Source: Anaerococcus tetradius ATCC 35098 (GTDB lineage: Bacteria; Bacillota; Clostridia; Tissierellales; Peptoniphilaceae). Taken from it: 60,179 bases of DNA. Under the pieces are notes generated by a model. It had not been told where the DNA came from. It made no database searches and saw nothing but the letters and a program-made list of their open reading frames with translations. Below, in pieces: positions 34,758 to 44,243 of the stretch (position 1 is its first letter; every line of letters starts with the position of its first letter). The position numbers were made by a program, and so were the translations under genes. The stretch covers positions 1 through 60,179 of the forward strand of contig NZ_GG666301.1 in NCBI RefSeq assembly GCF_000159095.1, in the 5' to 3' direction.

Positions 34758-35633
34758 CTATTTACCATCTATATATTTAGCCTTTAGCTTTAGGGCTGAT
34801 GGGCAAACTGCTATACCACCTTCGCCTGTTTCTCTAAGGGCTGCTGGTAGGGCATCTCCAACTCTCTTTAGGGCATCTACCGCTTCATCAAAAGTAACTA
34901 CCATCCTCACTCCTGCCATAGCCATATCGGCACTTGCTAGGGTATTCATTACTCCATTAGCGTTTCTAATATTGCAAGGAAATTCTACCATACCTCCGAT
35001 TGGGTCGCATACCAAGCCTAGGATATTTAAGATTGCTGCTGTCGCTGCATTTTCTTGAATCTTTATATCATAACCCCTCAAGAAACATACAGCTGCCGCT
35101 GCCATTGCTGCAGCAGAGCCTGTTTCTGCTTGACATCCACCTTCTGCACCAGCAAAGGTCGCATTATCGAAGATTACTTGTCCTACAATACTTGCCACTA
35201 GGAGGGCTTTTTTAAGATCCTCATCGCTGGTCTTATACTTATATCTCATAGTCATAAGAGTCGCAGGAAGGATTCCTGAAGAGCCTGCTGTTGGTGCAGC
35301 AGCGATAATTCCCATAGCTGCATTAATTTCTGAAGTAGAAAGGGCCATAGCCATAGCTATTGATGGAATCTCGCCAAGGACAGACTCTCCCTTTAAGAAA
35401 TAATCATGCATTGTTTTCGCATTTCCACCAGTCATACCCGTAACAGAATATACTTCTGTTTCGAGGGCTGCCTTAGCAGAATTTTTCATAACATCTAGGG
35501 TTCTTTGCAATCTATCCCAGATTTCTTCTTCACTCTTGCCCGTATTTTCTATTTCGTCTTCTAAGGCTAGTTGCCAAAGTTCTTTATTTTCTTCTTCACA
35601 TCTTTGTTTTAATGATTTCATAGTAGTTATCAT
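34758..35633 (-). CDS. sdaAA: L-serine ammonia-lyase, iron-sulfur-dependent, alpha subunit
   Basis: 291 residues. Conserved iron-sulfur cysteines are seen in GAEGGCQAETGSA, in LGLVCDPIGGMVEFPCNIRN and near the C-terminus (AVCPS). Converts serine to pyruvate and ammonia, an energy-yielding step in anaerobic cocci. GGAG inside the upstream stop region supports the ATG; it starts 1 nt after the beta subunit stop. Confidence 0.96.
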   Translation of the reverse strand: MITTMKSLKQRCEEENKELWQLALEDEIENTGKSEEEIWDRLQRTLDVMKNSAKAALETEVYSVTGMTGGNAKTMHDYFLKGESVLGEIPSIAMAMALSTSEINAAMGIIAAAPTAGSSGILPATLMTMRYKYKTSDEDLKKALLVASIVGQVIFDNATFAGAEGGCQAETGSAAAMAAAAVCFLRGYDIKIQENAATAAILNILGLVCDPIGGMVEFPCNIRNANGVMNTLASADMAMAGVRMVVTFDEAVDALKRVGDALPAALRETGEGGIAVCPSALKLKAKYIDGK

Positions 35634-35634
35634 A

Positions 35635-36297
35635 CTAAACTCCTATATATTTTAGGAAGGTAAAATCCTTACCTGCCCTTATTTTTTCTAAGATATCTTC
35701 TCTAAGTGGATCATCTAACTCGCATACCAACATAACATTGTTGCCTTCTTTGATAGTTTTCATAGTGTTGATATTATAGCCATTATCAAAGAGAATACCT
35801 GAAACGAAAGCTATAACTCCCTTTTGTTCAGCATAGGACATAAAGAGAGTAGGCTTGTTGGCCTTAAATTCAATAGGGTTGCCATTCATCTTTGTAATGA
35901 CTATAGCTCCACCACCAATGGATGAGCCTTGAACTGAAAGAGCTGGTCTATCTGGATACTTGAAGACAATATTAACTGTATTTGGATGAACATCTCCTAG
36001 ATCTGTTTCCACAAAAGAATATTTTATACCTGCCTTATCAGCATAATCAAAAGAATGGATTATTCTTTCATCTTCTGGGTCAAAACCCAAGACTCCTCCT
36101 ACAAGAGCCCTATTTGTACCATGTCCCTTGTAGGTTTTGGCAAAGGAACCATGGAGGTAGAAGATTACTTCGTTGAAATTTCTATCTACCATACGTCTTG
36201 CTGTATGAGCTATCTTACAAGCTCCTGCTGTATGAGAGCTTGAAGGCCCAACCATATTTGGACCTATAATATCGAATACAGATACATTTACTGTCAT
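35635..36297 (-). CDS. sdaAB: L-serine ammonia-lyase, iron-sulfur-dependent, beta subunit
   Basis: 220 residues from the ATG at 36297 (AAGGAG 5-6 nt upstream; the GTG at 36303 overlaps that site). Contains SVFDIIGPNMVGPSSSHTAGA at the N-terminus and a C-terminal ACT-like domain (LFMSYAEQKGVIAFVSGIL). First gene of the sda pair, behind a structured leader. Confidence 0.95.
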   Translation of the reverse strand: MTVNVSVFDIIGPNMVGPSSSHTAGACKIAHTARRMVDRNFNEVIFYLHGSFAKTYKGHGTNRALVGGVLGFDPEDERIIHSFDYADKAGIKYSFVETDLGDVHPNTVNIVFKYPDRPALSVQGSSIGGGAIVITKMNGNPIEFKANKPTLFMSYAEQKGVIAFVSGILFDNGYNINTMKTIKEGNNVMLVCELDDPLREDILEKIRAGKDFTFLKYIGV

Positions 36298-36308
36298 AAT
36301 CACTCCTT

Positions 36309-36337
36309 AATAAACAAAGGGCAGCATAAGCCACCCC
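36309..36337 (-). terminator. Possible attenuator in the sda leader
   Basis: Minus-strand hairpin GGGGTGGC-TTAT-GCTGCCCT (8 bp including GU pairs) followed by TTTGTTTATT and then the sdaAB ribosome binding site. This is where a leader-controlled terminator would lie. Confidence 0.5.
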
Positions 36338-36448
36338 ATACTTTTTTGCAAAGGTAAATAGGCCGCGGCCTAGTTAAATTTTACTGGATCTCTCATCCAA
36401 TATTTTTACCCAATATTTTCTTATTGCAAATTCTTAACTCTTACTTCA
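36338..36448 (-). other. Structured 5' leader of the sda operon
   Basis: About 110 nt between the predicted start site and the attenuator. It contains GGAT-GAGAG-ATCC and a perfect GC-rich palindrome TAGGCCGCGGCCTA (36359-36372) flanked by GTAAA/TTTAC. It does not match the glycine riboswitch or T-box patterns I know. Confidence 0.45.
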
Positions 36449-36455
36449 AAAATAG

Positions 36456-36484
36456 ATTATACAGGAGGATAAAGGGTATGTCAA
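36456..36484 (-). promoter_or_regulatory. Consensus promoter of the sda operon
   Basis: TTGACA (36484-36479), 17-bp spacer, TATAAT (36461-36456): a perfect -35/-10 pair. Confidence 0.85.
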
Positions 36485-36493
36485 GCATTTTGG

Positions 36494-36507
36494 TCAAACG
36501 TTTTCAA
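36494..36507. promoter_or_regulatory. cre-like site upstream of the sda promoter
   Basis: TTGAAAACGTTTGA on the minus strand resembles the CcpA/LacI operator. Its position 10 bp upstream of -35 would fit activation by CcpA or a related factor rather than repression. Confidence 0.55.
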
Positions 36508-36724
36508 TAGCTTGCTTATTAAAGGATTTATTATAAATCCCCCAATCAATCTCTGTATCATCTTGCTTTTTTATATTACCCTTGTAACATGGTATATAGA
36601 TAAACAAATTTATCAAAACATTTTCCTGATATGTTAGAGGATTTTATAGATTTATCCAACAAATTTACAAGCAGGCATTTTCCTCATATTTTTTGAAGTT
36701 TAAACAAGCTCTTATGGATCATTC
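36508..36724. other. Non-coding interval downstream of the HAD hydrolase gene
   Basis: About 215 bp without a gene. I see no strong terminator, only AT-rich sequence. Confidence 0.4.
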
Positions 36725-37873
36725 TTATTCATTGTAACCACAAGACTTATCGCTTGCTATGAACTTTCCTTCTAATAGATTTCTTCCTTGGCTATAAAAT
36801 CTAGTTGACCCATCCCAGGCCTTCTTTCTTAGTTCATCTATAAGACCATAATTTTCTCTATGAATTATCAGAGATATTTCTGTTAAATCATAAGATGTAA
36901 GCATGGCCAAGTCGCCATCGCTATCTCCACCTACCATTATAGGCCCGTAGTTAGTGGCATTTTTGATAAGTTTATCTATGGTTTCAACCTTGCCTTCTCT
37001 GATGCTTATTGGATAAGTTTTATCAAGACTTGGAAGTATCTTTCCTCCTAAATCCCTTTCTAATCTTAATCCTAGGACCTTTTTTTTATTTAGTTTGTAG
37101 AAATTATCCTCATCGCTAGCAAAGGCCCTTACCACATCTATGAAGGAGGCTGATACTATGTAGGTGTCTATACCATTTTCTTCGAAAGTTTGATAGAGAT
37201 CTACCATCTCAGGAAGGGGGCTTATTCCTACGAAATAATCTATAGAGACCCTGCCAGCTTTTGATTCTATAGCTGGCGAAGTAAAGTTTTCCACCCTTAT
37301 TTTTTCTTTTCTCATGGCTTCATAGGCCTCTTTGCAGAGGGCTTCGACTTCTTGGGTCTTGTAATTTTTCAAAAGAAAGCTCATCCAACAATAAGGATCC
37401 TTTGCCTGCCTGTCATAATCGCTTACCCTATATCTATAAAACATCTTTGTTACAAATTCCTTGTAGTAGTCGCTTTTCTTTAGCTCATCAAGACTTTGAT
37501 TTCCTCCGAATTTATCAAGCCTTTTGTATAGGAACTCATAGGCCTTTTTGATATCATAGGCTATAAGGTCGATGTTTAATCTCTTATTTTCAAGATTATT
37601 ATATTTATCGGCATAGAAATTCTTATCTACATTCTTGATTATTAGGTCAAAAAACTCGTCAACTTCCATCTTAAAGCTAAGATTTGTTATCATATAGTAG
37701 AGAAGAGCCTCCTCTACATCGCCTATAATAGAGGTATTATCCCAATCAAAGACAGCAAATGGTCTCTTGTTGGGGTCATAGGCTGGACTGTCTATACCAT
37801 GTTTTGCTATTAAGTTGTTAATTGCTCTATAATTTTTTTCATCCCAATTTAATCTTTTAATGTAGTTTTTCAT
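36725..37873 (-). CDS. HAD-family hydrolase, phosphorylcholine-phosphatase-like
   Basis: 382 residues. Motif I FAVFDWDNTSIIGD, motif II VSASF, and motif IV VGGDSDGDLAML are clear. The long N-terminal part and helical cap resemble PchP-type HAD phosphatases, which act on phosphorylcholine or phosphoserine; the substrate here is a guess. It follows fumC by 11 nt, so it is cotranscribed with aspA-fumC. Confidence 0.75.
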   Translation of the reverse strand: MKNYIKRLNWDEKNYRAINNLIAKHGIDSPAYDPNKRPFAVFDWDNTSIIGDVEEALLYYMITNLSFKMEVDEFFDLIIKNVDKNFYADKYNNLENKRLNIDLIAYDIKKAYEFLYKRLDKFGGNQSLDELKKSDYYKEFVTKMFYRYRVSDYDRQAKDPYCWMSFLLKNYKTQEVEALCKEAYEAMRKEKIRVENFTSPAIESKAGRVSIDYFVGISPLPEMVDLYQTFEENGIDTYIVSASFIDVVRAFASDEDNFYKLNKKKVLGLRLERDLGGKILPSLDKTYPISIREGKVETIDKLIKNATNYGPIMVGGDSDGDLAMLTSYDLTEISLIIHRENYGLIDELRKKAWDGSTRFYSQGRNLLEGKFIASDKSCGYNE

Positions 37874-37884
37874 TTATCTTCCTA

Positions 37885-39249
37885 TCAAATCATATTTCTT
37901 GGATCTACTATTTCTAAAAACTTCCCATCTTCTATAAAAGCCAGTTCTTTGTTAGCTTCTCTTAGACTTAGACCCTTTTTGTAGGCATATTTGGCAAGAT
38001 CTGCTGCCTTGTCATAGCCTATATAGGGGCTAAGGGCTGTAACTAGCATGAGGGATTTGTCGAGATTTTCCTTAATTTTTGCTTCGTTTGCGAGAAGGCC
38101 TACAAGCAAGTTCCTCCTAAAGGATGCCATTGACTTAGTTAGAAGCTTGATAGATTTTATCATATTATAAATTATCAAAGGCATATAGGTGTTAAGTTCC
38201 AGTTGACCGCAAGCATTAGCAAAGGTTATGGCGGTATCATTTGCCATAATTTGAATGGCTACCATAGTTAGCATCTCGACTTGAGTCGGATTTACCTTAC
38301 CAGGCATTATAGAAGATCCTGGTTCATTTGCTGGTATAAGCAATTCTCCTATACCAGTTCTTGGCCCACAAGATAAAAATCTTATGTCGTTTGCAATTTT
38401 ATTTAAGTCTTCAGCAAGTACCTTAATAAGCCCATGGACTGTCGCCATAGCCTGCTTGGAAGATAGACCTACGAATTTGTTTCTATCTTCTATTAGTTTA
38501 AGGCCACTTAGCCTTTCTAATTCTTTTACCATTAGCTTGCTGTAGCCTTCCGGAGCATTAAGACATGTTCCTACTGCAGTCGCTCCTATTGGAAGAAGCC
38601 TTAATTCATCTATTCCCCTTATTAATCTATCCCTATCTCTTCTTATTATTTCTCCATAAGCTCCAATTTCACTAAAAAGACCCATGGGGGTTGCATCTTG
38701 GAGGTGGGTCCTTCCAGTTTTTATAATACCTTCAAATTCGCTTGCTTTCTTGTCCAAGGCTCTTATAAATTTATCAATTTCTCTTAAGAGTTCATTTTCA
38801 ATCAAGCTAAGGCTTGCTAGATGCATGGCTGTTGGGAAAGTATCATTTGAGCTTTGAGACTTATTCACATGATCATTTGGATGAATTAATAACTCTCCTG
38901 CCTTTTCATTAGCTATATGGGCTATTACTTCATTAACATTCATATTGCTTTGAGTGCCAGATCCAGTCTGCCAAACAGTTAGTGGAAAGTTGTCATCAAA
39001 ATCTCCACTAAGAATCCTATCTACGGCATAGATTATCAGATCCTTCCTCTTATCATCAAGCTTATTAAGCTTGTTATTTACAAGGGCAGCCGCCTTTTTT
39101 ATGAGGCTTAGGGCCATGATTTGCTCTTTTGGCATTAGATCTAAGCCTTGTGGAAAGTTTTGGTAGGATCTTTGTGTTTGGGCACCCCAATACTTGTCAG
39201 ATTCTACTTCGATTTCACCCATGCTATCTTTTTCAATTCTTTTATCCAT
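37885..39249 (-). CDS. fumC: Class II fumarate hydratase
   Basis: 454 residues. Fumarase/aspartase superfamily signature GSSIMPGKVNP plus the fumarase-type GSGTQSNMNVNEV and GRTHLQDATPM. The N-terminus MGEIEVESDKYWGAQTQRS fits FumC. Interconverts fumarate and malate. Two bases downstream of aspA, so aspartate can be turned to malate in two steps. Confidence 0.93.
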   Translation of the reverse strand: MDKRIEKDSMGEIEVESDKYWGAQTQRSYQNFPQGLDLMPKEQIMALSLIKKAAALVNNKLNKLDDKRKDLIIYAVDRILSGDFDDNFPLTVWQTGSGTQSNMNVNEVIAHIANEKAGELLIHPNDHVNKSQSSNDTFPTAMHLASLSLIENELLREIDKFIRALDKKASEFEGIIKTGRTHLQDATPMGLFSEIGAYGEIIRRDRDRLIRGIDELRLLPIGATAVGTCLNAPEGYSKLMVKELERLSGLKLIEDRNKFVGLSSKQAMATVHGLIKVLAEDLNKIANDIRFLSCGPRTGIGELLIPANEPGSSIMPGKVNPTQVEMLTMVAIQIMANDTAITFANACGQLELNTYMPLIIYNMIKSIKLLTKSMASFRRNLLVGLLANEAKIKENLDKSLMLVTALSPYIGYDKAADLAKYAYKKGLSLREANKELAFIEDGKFLEIVDPRNMI

Positions 39250-39251
39250 AG

Positions 39252-40670
39252 CTAATCCTTGTTTATGTTCTCTTCATCAATTATCCCTGCTTTGGTCATA
39301 TTTTCATAGTCTAGTATCTTATCAATCTCTTCTTTTGTCATAATTTTATCTCTAATGAGAATTTCTCTTACGGATACCCCCGTTCTTAGGGATTCCTTGG
39401 CAACTCGACTAGCCCTATCATAGCCAATGTGTGGGGCAAAAGGAGTAATTATTGCAACTGAGTTTTCTACCTTCTTTTCTAATTTTTTCTTATCTGAACT
39501 TATTCCGTCTATGCAGTTTGTATAAAGGGTATAAACTCCTGCCTTTAGGGTTTTTAAGGATTCAAATAAGCTGTAAAATATTATAGGTTCAAAGGCGTTA
39601 AGTTCAAGTTGACCTCCCTCAACAGCCATAGTTACAGTTATATCATTTCCTATAACTAGAAAGGCCACCTGATTTACAACTTCTGGTATAACAGGGTTAA
39701 CCTTACCAGGCATTATTGATGAGCCTGCTTGTTTGGCAGGTAAATTGTAATCGCTAATTCCTGTTGTAGGTCCTGAAGAAAGAAGCCTTAGGTCGTTAGA
39801 TATCTTTGATAAGTTGCTAGCTAAAGTCTTTAGGACAGAAGAAGCGAATAAAAAACAATCCAAGTTTTGGGTCGCATCTACCAAATCATCTGCTTGGAAA
39901 AGCTCTATACCACAAATTTCAGAAAGGATAGGAACTACTTCTTTGATATATTTATCATCCGCATTAAGTCCCGTACCTATGGCTGTCCCTCCTAAGTTAA
40001 GGTAGGATAATTGACGAATTGCCGCATCGAGCCTCTCGTAATCCCTTCTTATGGCCTTGGCATAGGCACTAAATTCTTGACCCAGCTTTATTGGCACCGC
40101 ATCTTGGAGTTGAGTCCTGCCCATTTTTATATAAGAATCAAATTCCTTAGCCTTTCTTTCAAATGAATCTATCAAGTTTTTAACTTCTATTTTTAATTCC
40201 ATAGTATATCTTATTAGGGCTATCTTTCCAGCCGATGGTATTACATCATTGGTTGATTGACCCTTGTTTACATGATCATTTGGGTGGATAAACTCGTAAG
40301 TTCCAAGCCCTCCTCCCATTAGCTCATTTGCGATATTAGCTATAACTTCATTTACATTCATGTTGAAAGATGTTCCTGCTCCACCTTGGATTGGATCAAC
40401 TACAAAATACTCAAAAAACTCCCCGTCCAAGACCCTATCACAAGCTTTTACTATAGCATCTTTTTTTCTATCAGATAAAATCCCTACCTTGTTATTTTCA
40501 ATAGCACAGGCTTTCTTGACTTCTACTATAGCCCTGACTAAGAATGGATCCATGTGTCTACCTGTAATATGGAAATTCTCCAAAGCCCTTTGAGAATTAG
40601 CTCCATAATAGGCATGCTTTTTTATCTTAATCTCTCCAAGTGAATCACTTTCAAATCTAAAATCTTCCAT
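39252..40670 (-). CDS. aspA: Aspartate ammonia-lyase
   Basis: 472 residues. Same superfamily, but with the aspartase-type QGGAGTSFNMNVNEVIANIA and the catalytic loop GSSIMPGKVNPVIPE; N-terminus ESDSLGEIKIKKHAYYGANSQRA. Releases ammonia from aspartate to give fumarate for FumC. Promoter TTCAAA-N17-TATAAT lies just upstream on the minus strand with AGGAGG before the ATG. Confidence 0.9.
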   Translation of the reverse strand: MEDFRFESDSLGEIKIKKHAYYGANSQRALENFHITGRHMDPFLVRAIVEVKKACAIENNKVGILSDRKKDAIVKACDRVLDGEFFEYFVVDPIQGGAGTSFNMNVNEVIANIANELMGGGLGTYEFIHPNDHVNKGQSTNDVIPSAGKIALIRYTMELKIEVKNLIDSFERKAKEFDSYIKMGRTQLQDAVPIKLGQEFSAYAKAIRRDYERLDAAIRQLSYLNLGGTAIGTGLNADDKYIKEVVPILSEICGIELFQADDLVDATQNLDCFLFASSVLKTLASNLSKISNDLRLLSSGPTTGISDYNLPAKQAGSSIMPGKVNPVIPEVVNQVAFLVIGNDITVTMAVEGGQLELNAFEPIIFYSLFESLKTLKAGVYTLYTNCIDGISSDKKKLEKKVENSVAIITPFAPHIGYDRASRVAKESLRTGVSVREILIRDKIMTKEEIDKILDYENMTKAGIIDEENINKD

Positions 40671-40738
40671 AAAGCCCTCCTATACAATTATTATAACTCA
40701 AGAAAAGGTTTTTTTGAATAGAAAAACAAATTTTATTC

Positions 40739-40771
40739 ATAAAAAAGGACGAAGATTTTTGACCTTCGCCC
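40739..40771 (-). terminator. Terminator after the C39-like protein gene
   Basis: Minus-strand stem GGGCGAAG...CTTCGTCC followed by TTTTTTATG. Confidence 0.85.
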
Positions 40772-40783
40772 TATAAATTTTGT

Positions 40784-42547
40784 TTACTTCTTGATAATCC
40801 ATGCAACCGTTACTTCTGCCTTTAATCTATCAAAAGTATGTTTTTCCCTTGTATTTTTATCTGAATAGTAAGGGTCATTGATTAGGAAATATCCATCCTT
40901 GTAGGAATCTATTACCATGAAATGACCACCGTTTATGAAATATCCCGGCCCTACTCTTACTACCATAGTTCCTGTCTCTAGGGCTTGGATGAAGGCTTTT
41001 TTGTTTACTGGAACGTCATAGGAATTTAATCCATACACCCTAGGATTTTCTATAAAATATTGCCATTCGGTTCCATCGTTTTCGTAATCATTGGCATCTA
41101 TGGCTGTATTAGTTGGGTAGATGTCATTTCTATGAAGCTCTCTTGATAAGACCATGGCCATGGCAGTTGGTCCGCATCCGTATCCTGAAAATGTTCCATT
41201 TGAAAATCTTCTGTTAGCCCATCTAGGGTCTTTCTGGGTAAAGTAAGGAGTTTTTCTATTAAGATATTGAGAAAATCCTGGCTTAAAAAGTCCCCTGGTT
41301 CCCATAACCGCTTGTCTAGTATCGATTTTTCCGATAAATGTCGCACGACCATGGCTATCTAGCTTGTATCTGTTAAAATTAATTACCTTGGTCGTATTGG
41401 TCATGGTCTCCTTGGTTAGTTCATCAAATATATAGGTTACTCCGCCAATTTTTTGTAGGCCTTCTGCAGGCTTTCCGTCTGAGAAGTAATACCTATCTCC
41501 AACCCAACCTTTGGCGAAATTTCCTGAGTGTTTGCTTGCTTCGCCATACTTATTGAAATAATACCATTGATTGCCAAACTTCTTGTATTGTCTATTGAAA
41601 ATCTTACCATTTTCGTCAAAACCGTAGGTGATTCCGTCAATAGTCCTAAGACCCTTGGTGTAAGTTCCATCTTCATTGAAATATCCAAGCTTGCCCTTGG
41701 AATAGTCCCAGCCTATGTAGTGGGCAATGCCGTTGGCCTCAGAATATATCCTATCAAAGCCCTTCTTGTTGATTTCACTGCGGGCCATGGCTCCAGTTTC
41801 CTTATCAAAGAAATACCTGTTAGTTCCCGTATCGTAAAGGCCTCTGGCAAGCTTGCCGTCATTTTGGAAGAAATAGCTCCTGCCTTCCAGGTCTATCCAA
41901 CCTGGCTTTGATTTTTCTACTAGAGTAAGCTCTCCACTAGAGTTTGCGGCAAACCTTCCCCCATCAGCTATGACTTCACTTTCCTTTACTAGGCCCTTGT
42001 CCTTATCGAAGTAATAGGACTTGCCGGAAAGTTCTCTTTTACCAGAAAGCTTCTTGCCTTCTTTGTCATAAAGATAGGTCGTCTTATCCTTATTGATTAA
42101 TTTATAATCTCCGCTTACCTTGATTTTCTCATCAGCTGTTTGTTTGTTTTCCTTAAAAATCTCATCTATATCTGAAGTGTCGTAATAGACTATAGGAAGG
42201 CTACTTGTATCTCCTGTATTAGTCTTAGGGTCTTTCGATATCTCTTCGATTTCTTCTTCCTGCTCGTAAGATATCGGATCTTCTTCCTTGATTTCTTTCA
42301 ATATCTTACGAATTTCTCCTTCATCAATGACTTTTTCTGAAGGAGTCTCTTTAACATCCTCACTAGGATTATCTTTTTCTATATTGGCTTCATCTTTGTC
42401 TCCACCAACATTATCAATAGATTCATTATAAAGACTTTCTTGATATAAATCTTCCTCTAGCTTCTTCCCTCCATCAGCAAATGAAGGACTTAAACTTGTA
42501 AAGCTAGATAAACATATCAACAAAGCAATTATCTTCTTATTATTCAT
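40784..42547 (-). CDS. Secreted C39-like peptidase with cell-wall-binding repeats
   Basis: 587 residues. Signal peptide (MNNKKIIALLICLSSFTSLSPSFADG), an acidic low-complexity segment (about 28-130), then about eight or nine aromatic repeats of the choline/glucan-binding type (e.g. GWIDLEGRSYFFQNDGKLARG). The C-terminal domain (from about 435) has the Cys of SGYGCGPTAMAMVL, the His of NGGHFMVIDSY and a following Asp/Asn (FLINDPY), the catalytic triad pattern of C39-like proteases. Probably cell-wall-attached and acting outside the cell; target unknown. Confidence 0.85.
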   Translation of the reverse strand: MNNKKIIALLICLSSFTSLSPSFADGGKKLEEDLYQESLYNESIDNVGGDKDEANIEKDNPSEDVKETPSEKVIDEGEIRKILKEIKEEDPISYEQEEEIEEISKDPKTNTGDTSSLPIVYYDTSDIDEIFKENKQTADEKIKVSGDYKLINKDKTTYLYDKEGKKLSGKRELSGKSYYFDKDKGLVKESEVIADGGRFAANSSGELTLVEKSKPGWIDLEGRSYFFQNDGKLARGLYDTGTNRYFFDKETGAMARSEINKKGFDRIYSEANGIAHYIGWDYSKGKLGYFNEDGTYTKGLRTIDGITYGFDENGKIFNRQYKKFGNQWYYFNKYGEASKHSGNFAKGWVGDRYYFSDGKPAEGLQKIGGVTYIFDELTKETMTNTTKVINFNRYKLDSHGRATFIGKIDTRQAVMGTRGLFKPGFSQYLNRKTPYFTQKDPRWANRRFSNGTFSGYGCGPTAMAMVLSRELHRNDIYPTNTAIDANDYENDGTEWQYFIENPRVYGLNSYDVPVNKKAFIQALETGTMVVRVGPGYFINGGHFMVIDSYKDGYFLINDPYYSDKNTREKHTFDRLKAEVTVAWIIKK

Positions 42548-42604
42548 TCTCTACTCCTTTATTTATAGATATTATATTATAAAAAATAATTTTACACAAA
42601 TTAA

Positions 42605-42628
42605 AAGACCCCTAGGGGCCTTTTATTT
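42605..42628. terminator. Terminator after the TlpA-like gene
   Basis: AAAAGACCCCTAGGGGCC with flanking T-runs on either strand: stem AAAAGGCCCC/GGGGTCTTTT on the minus strand. It closes the polyferredoxin operon. Confidence 0.8.
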
Positions 42629-42715
42629 ATAGATAAAGGAAGTTTTTAGATGATAATCGTTCTTGTAGAGATTGGGGTTAATTTTAAATTTTTATACTTC
42701 CTTGTATCAAACTTT

Positions 42716-43396
42716 TTATTTAGCCATCTTGCTACTTTCGATAGCTTTTTCTATGTTCTTTTGTAATTTTGCTTGTTGGTCTGGGTTTGTTAGGGCACCT
42801 TCAACAGGATCTCCTATTACATTACCATTTTTGTCTACAACTATAGTTGTTGGATATACAAAGATGTTCTCAAGGAAGGTCTTCATATCTCCTTCATTTT
42901 CAACTCCTAGGGCTTGGTAAGTTGGCTTTTTATCTTTAACTATTCTTTCGTAAGCTTGTTTGGTTGAATCATCATAGTTTTTGTCTGTACACATAGAGAT
43001 GAAGTTAACCTTATCTTGACCCTTAATCTTTGTTGCTAGGTCATTTAGTTCAGCCATTTCTTCAACACAAGCAGAACAGCCTGTAAACCAAAGATTGATT
43101 ACTGTGGCATCATTTTTTCCTATGTCTTCTTTGCTAAATTCTTTGCCATCTTGGTCAGTTGCCTTGAAGTCAGGTAACATCTTAGCTCCAGCTTTTGATG
43201 CATCTACTGCCTCTGTTTTGTCATCTTTTTTAGCTTCTTGTTTTTTGTCATCTTCTTTGACTTCTTTAGCATCTTCTTTTTTAACTTCTTCTTGTTTAGT
43301 TTCTGGTTTTTCTTCGGCTTTTTTTTCTGTGTTTGCCTTTCCACAAGCTGTTAGTGTTAGTGCAGCAAGTATTGCTACAAGAATTTTATTTTTCAT
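42716..43396 (-). CDS. TlpA-like thioredoxin-fold lipoprotein
   Basis: 226 residues from the ATG at 43396 (GGAGAG upstream). Lipobox LTACGK, then about 45 residues of Lys/Glu/Asp-rich spacer, then a redoxin/TlpA domain with active site WFTGCSACVEEM and the cis-Pro segment VYPTTIVVD. It would reduce or exchange disulfides outside the membrane. The start overlaps the polyferredoxin gene by 11 nt, so the pair is translationally coupled, suggesting that electrons come from the membrane protein. Confidence 0.9.
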   Translation of the reverse strand: MKNKILVAILAALTLTACGKANTEKKAEEKPETKQEEVKKEDAKEVKEDDKKQEAKKDDKTEAVDASKAGAKMLPDFKATDQDGKEFSKEDIGKNDATVINLWFTGCSACVEEMAELNDLATKIKGQDKVNFISMCTDKNYDDSTKQAYERIVKDKKPTYQALGVENEGDMKTFLENIFVYPTTIVVDKNGNVIGDPVEGALTNPDQQAKLQKNIEKAIESSKMAK

Positions 43397-44243
43397 AGTC
43401 TCTCCTTTGCTTGAATGAGGAAGATATGGCCTTTGTTGGACATTGCTTCTTGCAATCACCGCATCTTATACATTCTAAGTGATGATCATTTTCCCTTATA
43501 TCTACATCCATCCTACAGATCCTGGCACACTTGCCACAATTTATGCATTTACTCTTATCGACCTCCATCTGATAGAGGGAGTATTTGTTAAATAAGGAGT
43601 AAAAGGCACCAAGTGGACATATCCACTTGCAGAAGGGTCTGTAGAATACTATAGACAGGATAATTGTTATGATTAAAATAGTAAGTTTTAAGTTAAACAA
43701 GCTTCCTAAGCCTAATCTTAAAGATGGATTCTTGATTGCGAGTGGTATAGCTCCTTCTAGTATTCCTTGAGGGCATATATACTTACAGAATATGGGAGGA
43801 ATTACCTCATACTTATTTTCTAGTATGAGAGTCATAGCAAGTACTAGTCCCAGAAGAATTACATACTTAATATAACGCAAGGCCCTTAATTTTTTTGTAC
43901 TTAATTTTTTGGAGGGAATCTTTGCCAAGAGGTCTTGGAAGAATCCAAAAGGACAAAGAAATCCACATATAAGCCTTGCAAATATCACTCCAAAAAACAT
44001 CATAGTTCCTACAACATAATAGGAAAACTTATATTTTTTGGCACCCATTACAGCTTGCATAGATCCTATGGGGCAAGATCCAGCTGCTGCCGGGCAAGAG
44101 TAACAATTAAGACCTGGCACACAAGCTCTTTTAGTAGGTCCTGTGTATATTCTGCCAGTAAAGAAGTTTTGGATATGGATATTAGTCATAAGGCTTGCAA
44201 GGGCCTGAATGACAGTGCGGTTTAATTTTTTTATCTTATCCAA
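43386..44243 (-). CDS. Membrane polyferredoxin, NapH/YccM-like 4Fe-4S protein
   Basis: 285 residues with a TTG start inside the end of the preceding small gene. About five membrane helices, an N-terminal cysteine cluster (CVPGLNCYSCPAAAGSCPIG), paired CGFLCPFGF-type and CKYICPQG/CKWICPLG motifs, and two C-terminal 4Fe-4S motifs (CINCGKCARICR and CIRCGDCKKQCP). Moves electrons across or along the membrane. With a CXXC mini-protein upstream and a TlpA-like lipoprotein downstream it probably supplies reducing power to extracytoplasmic thiols. Confidence 0.9.
   Translation of the reverse strand: MDKIKKLNRTVIQALASLMTNIHIQNFFTGRIYTGPTKRACVPGLNCYSCPAAAGSCPIGSMQAVMGAKKYKFSYYVVGTMMFFGVIFARLICGFLCPFGFFQDLLAKIPSKKLSTKKLRALRYIKYVILLGLVLAMTLILENKYEVIPPIFCKYICPQGILEGAIPLAIKNPSLRLGLGSLFNLKLTILIITIILSIVFYRPFCKWICPLGAFYSLFNKYSLYQMEVDKSKCINCGKCARICRMDVDIRENDHHLECIRCGDCKKQCPTKAISSSFKQRRDYEK

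Noticed and set aside
36338-36448. Glycine riboswitch or T-box in the sda leader
   Set aside because: The GGAGAG/GCCGAAGG-type glycine core and the T-box AGGGTGGNACCGCG motif are absent.
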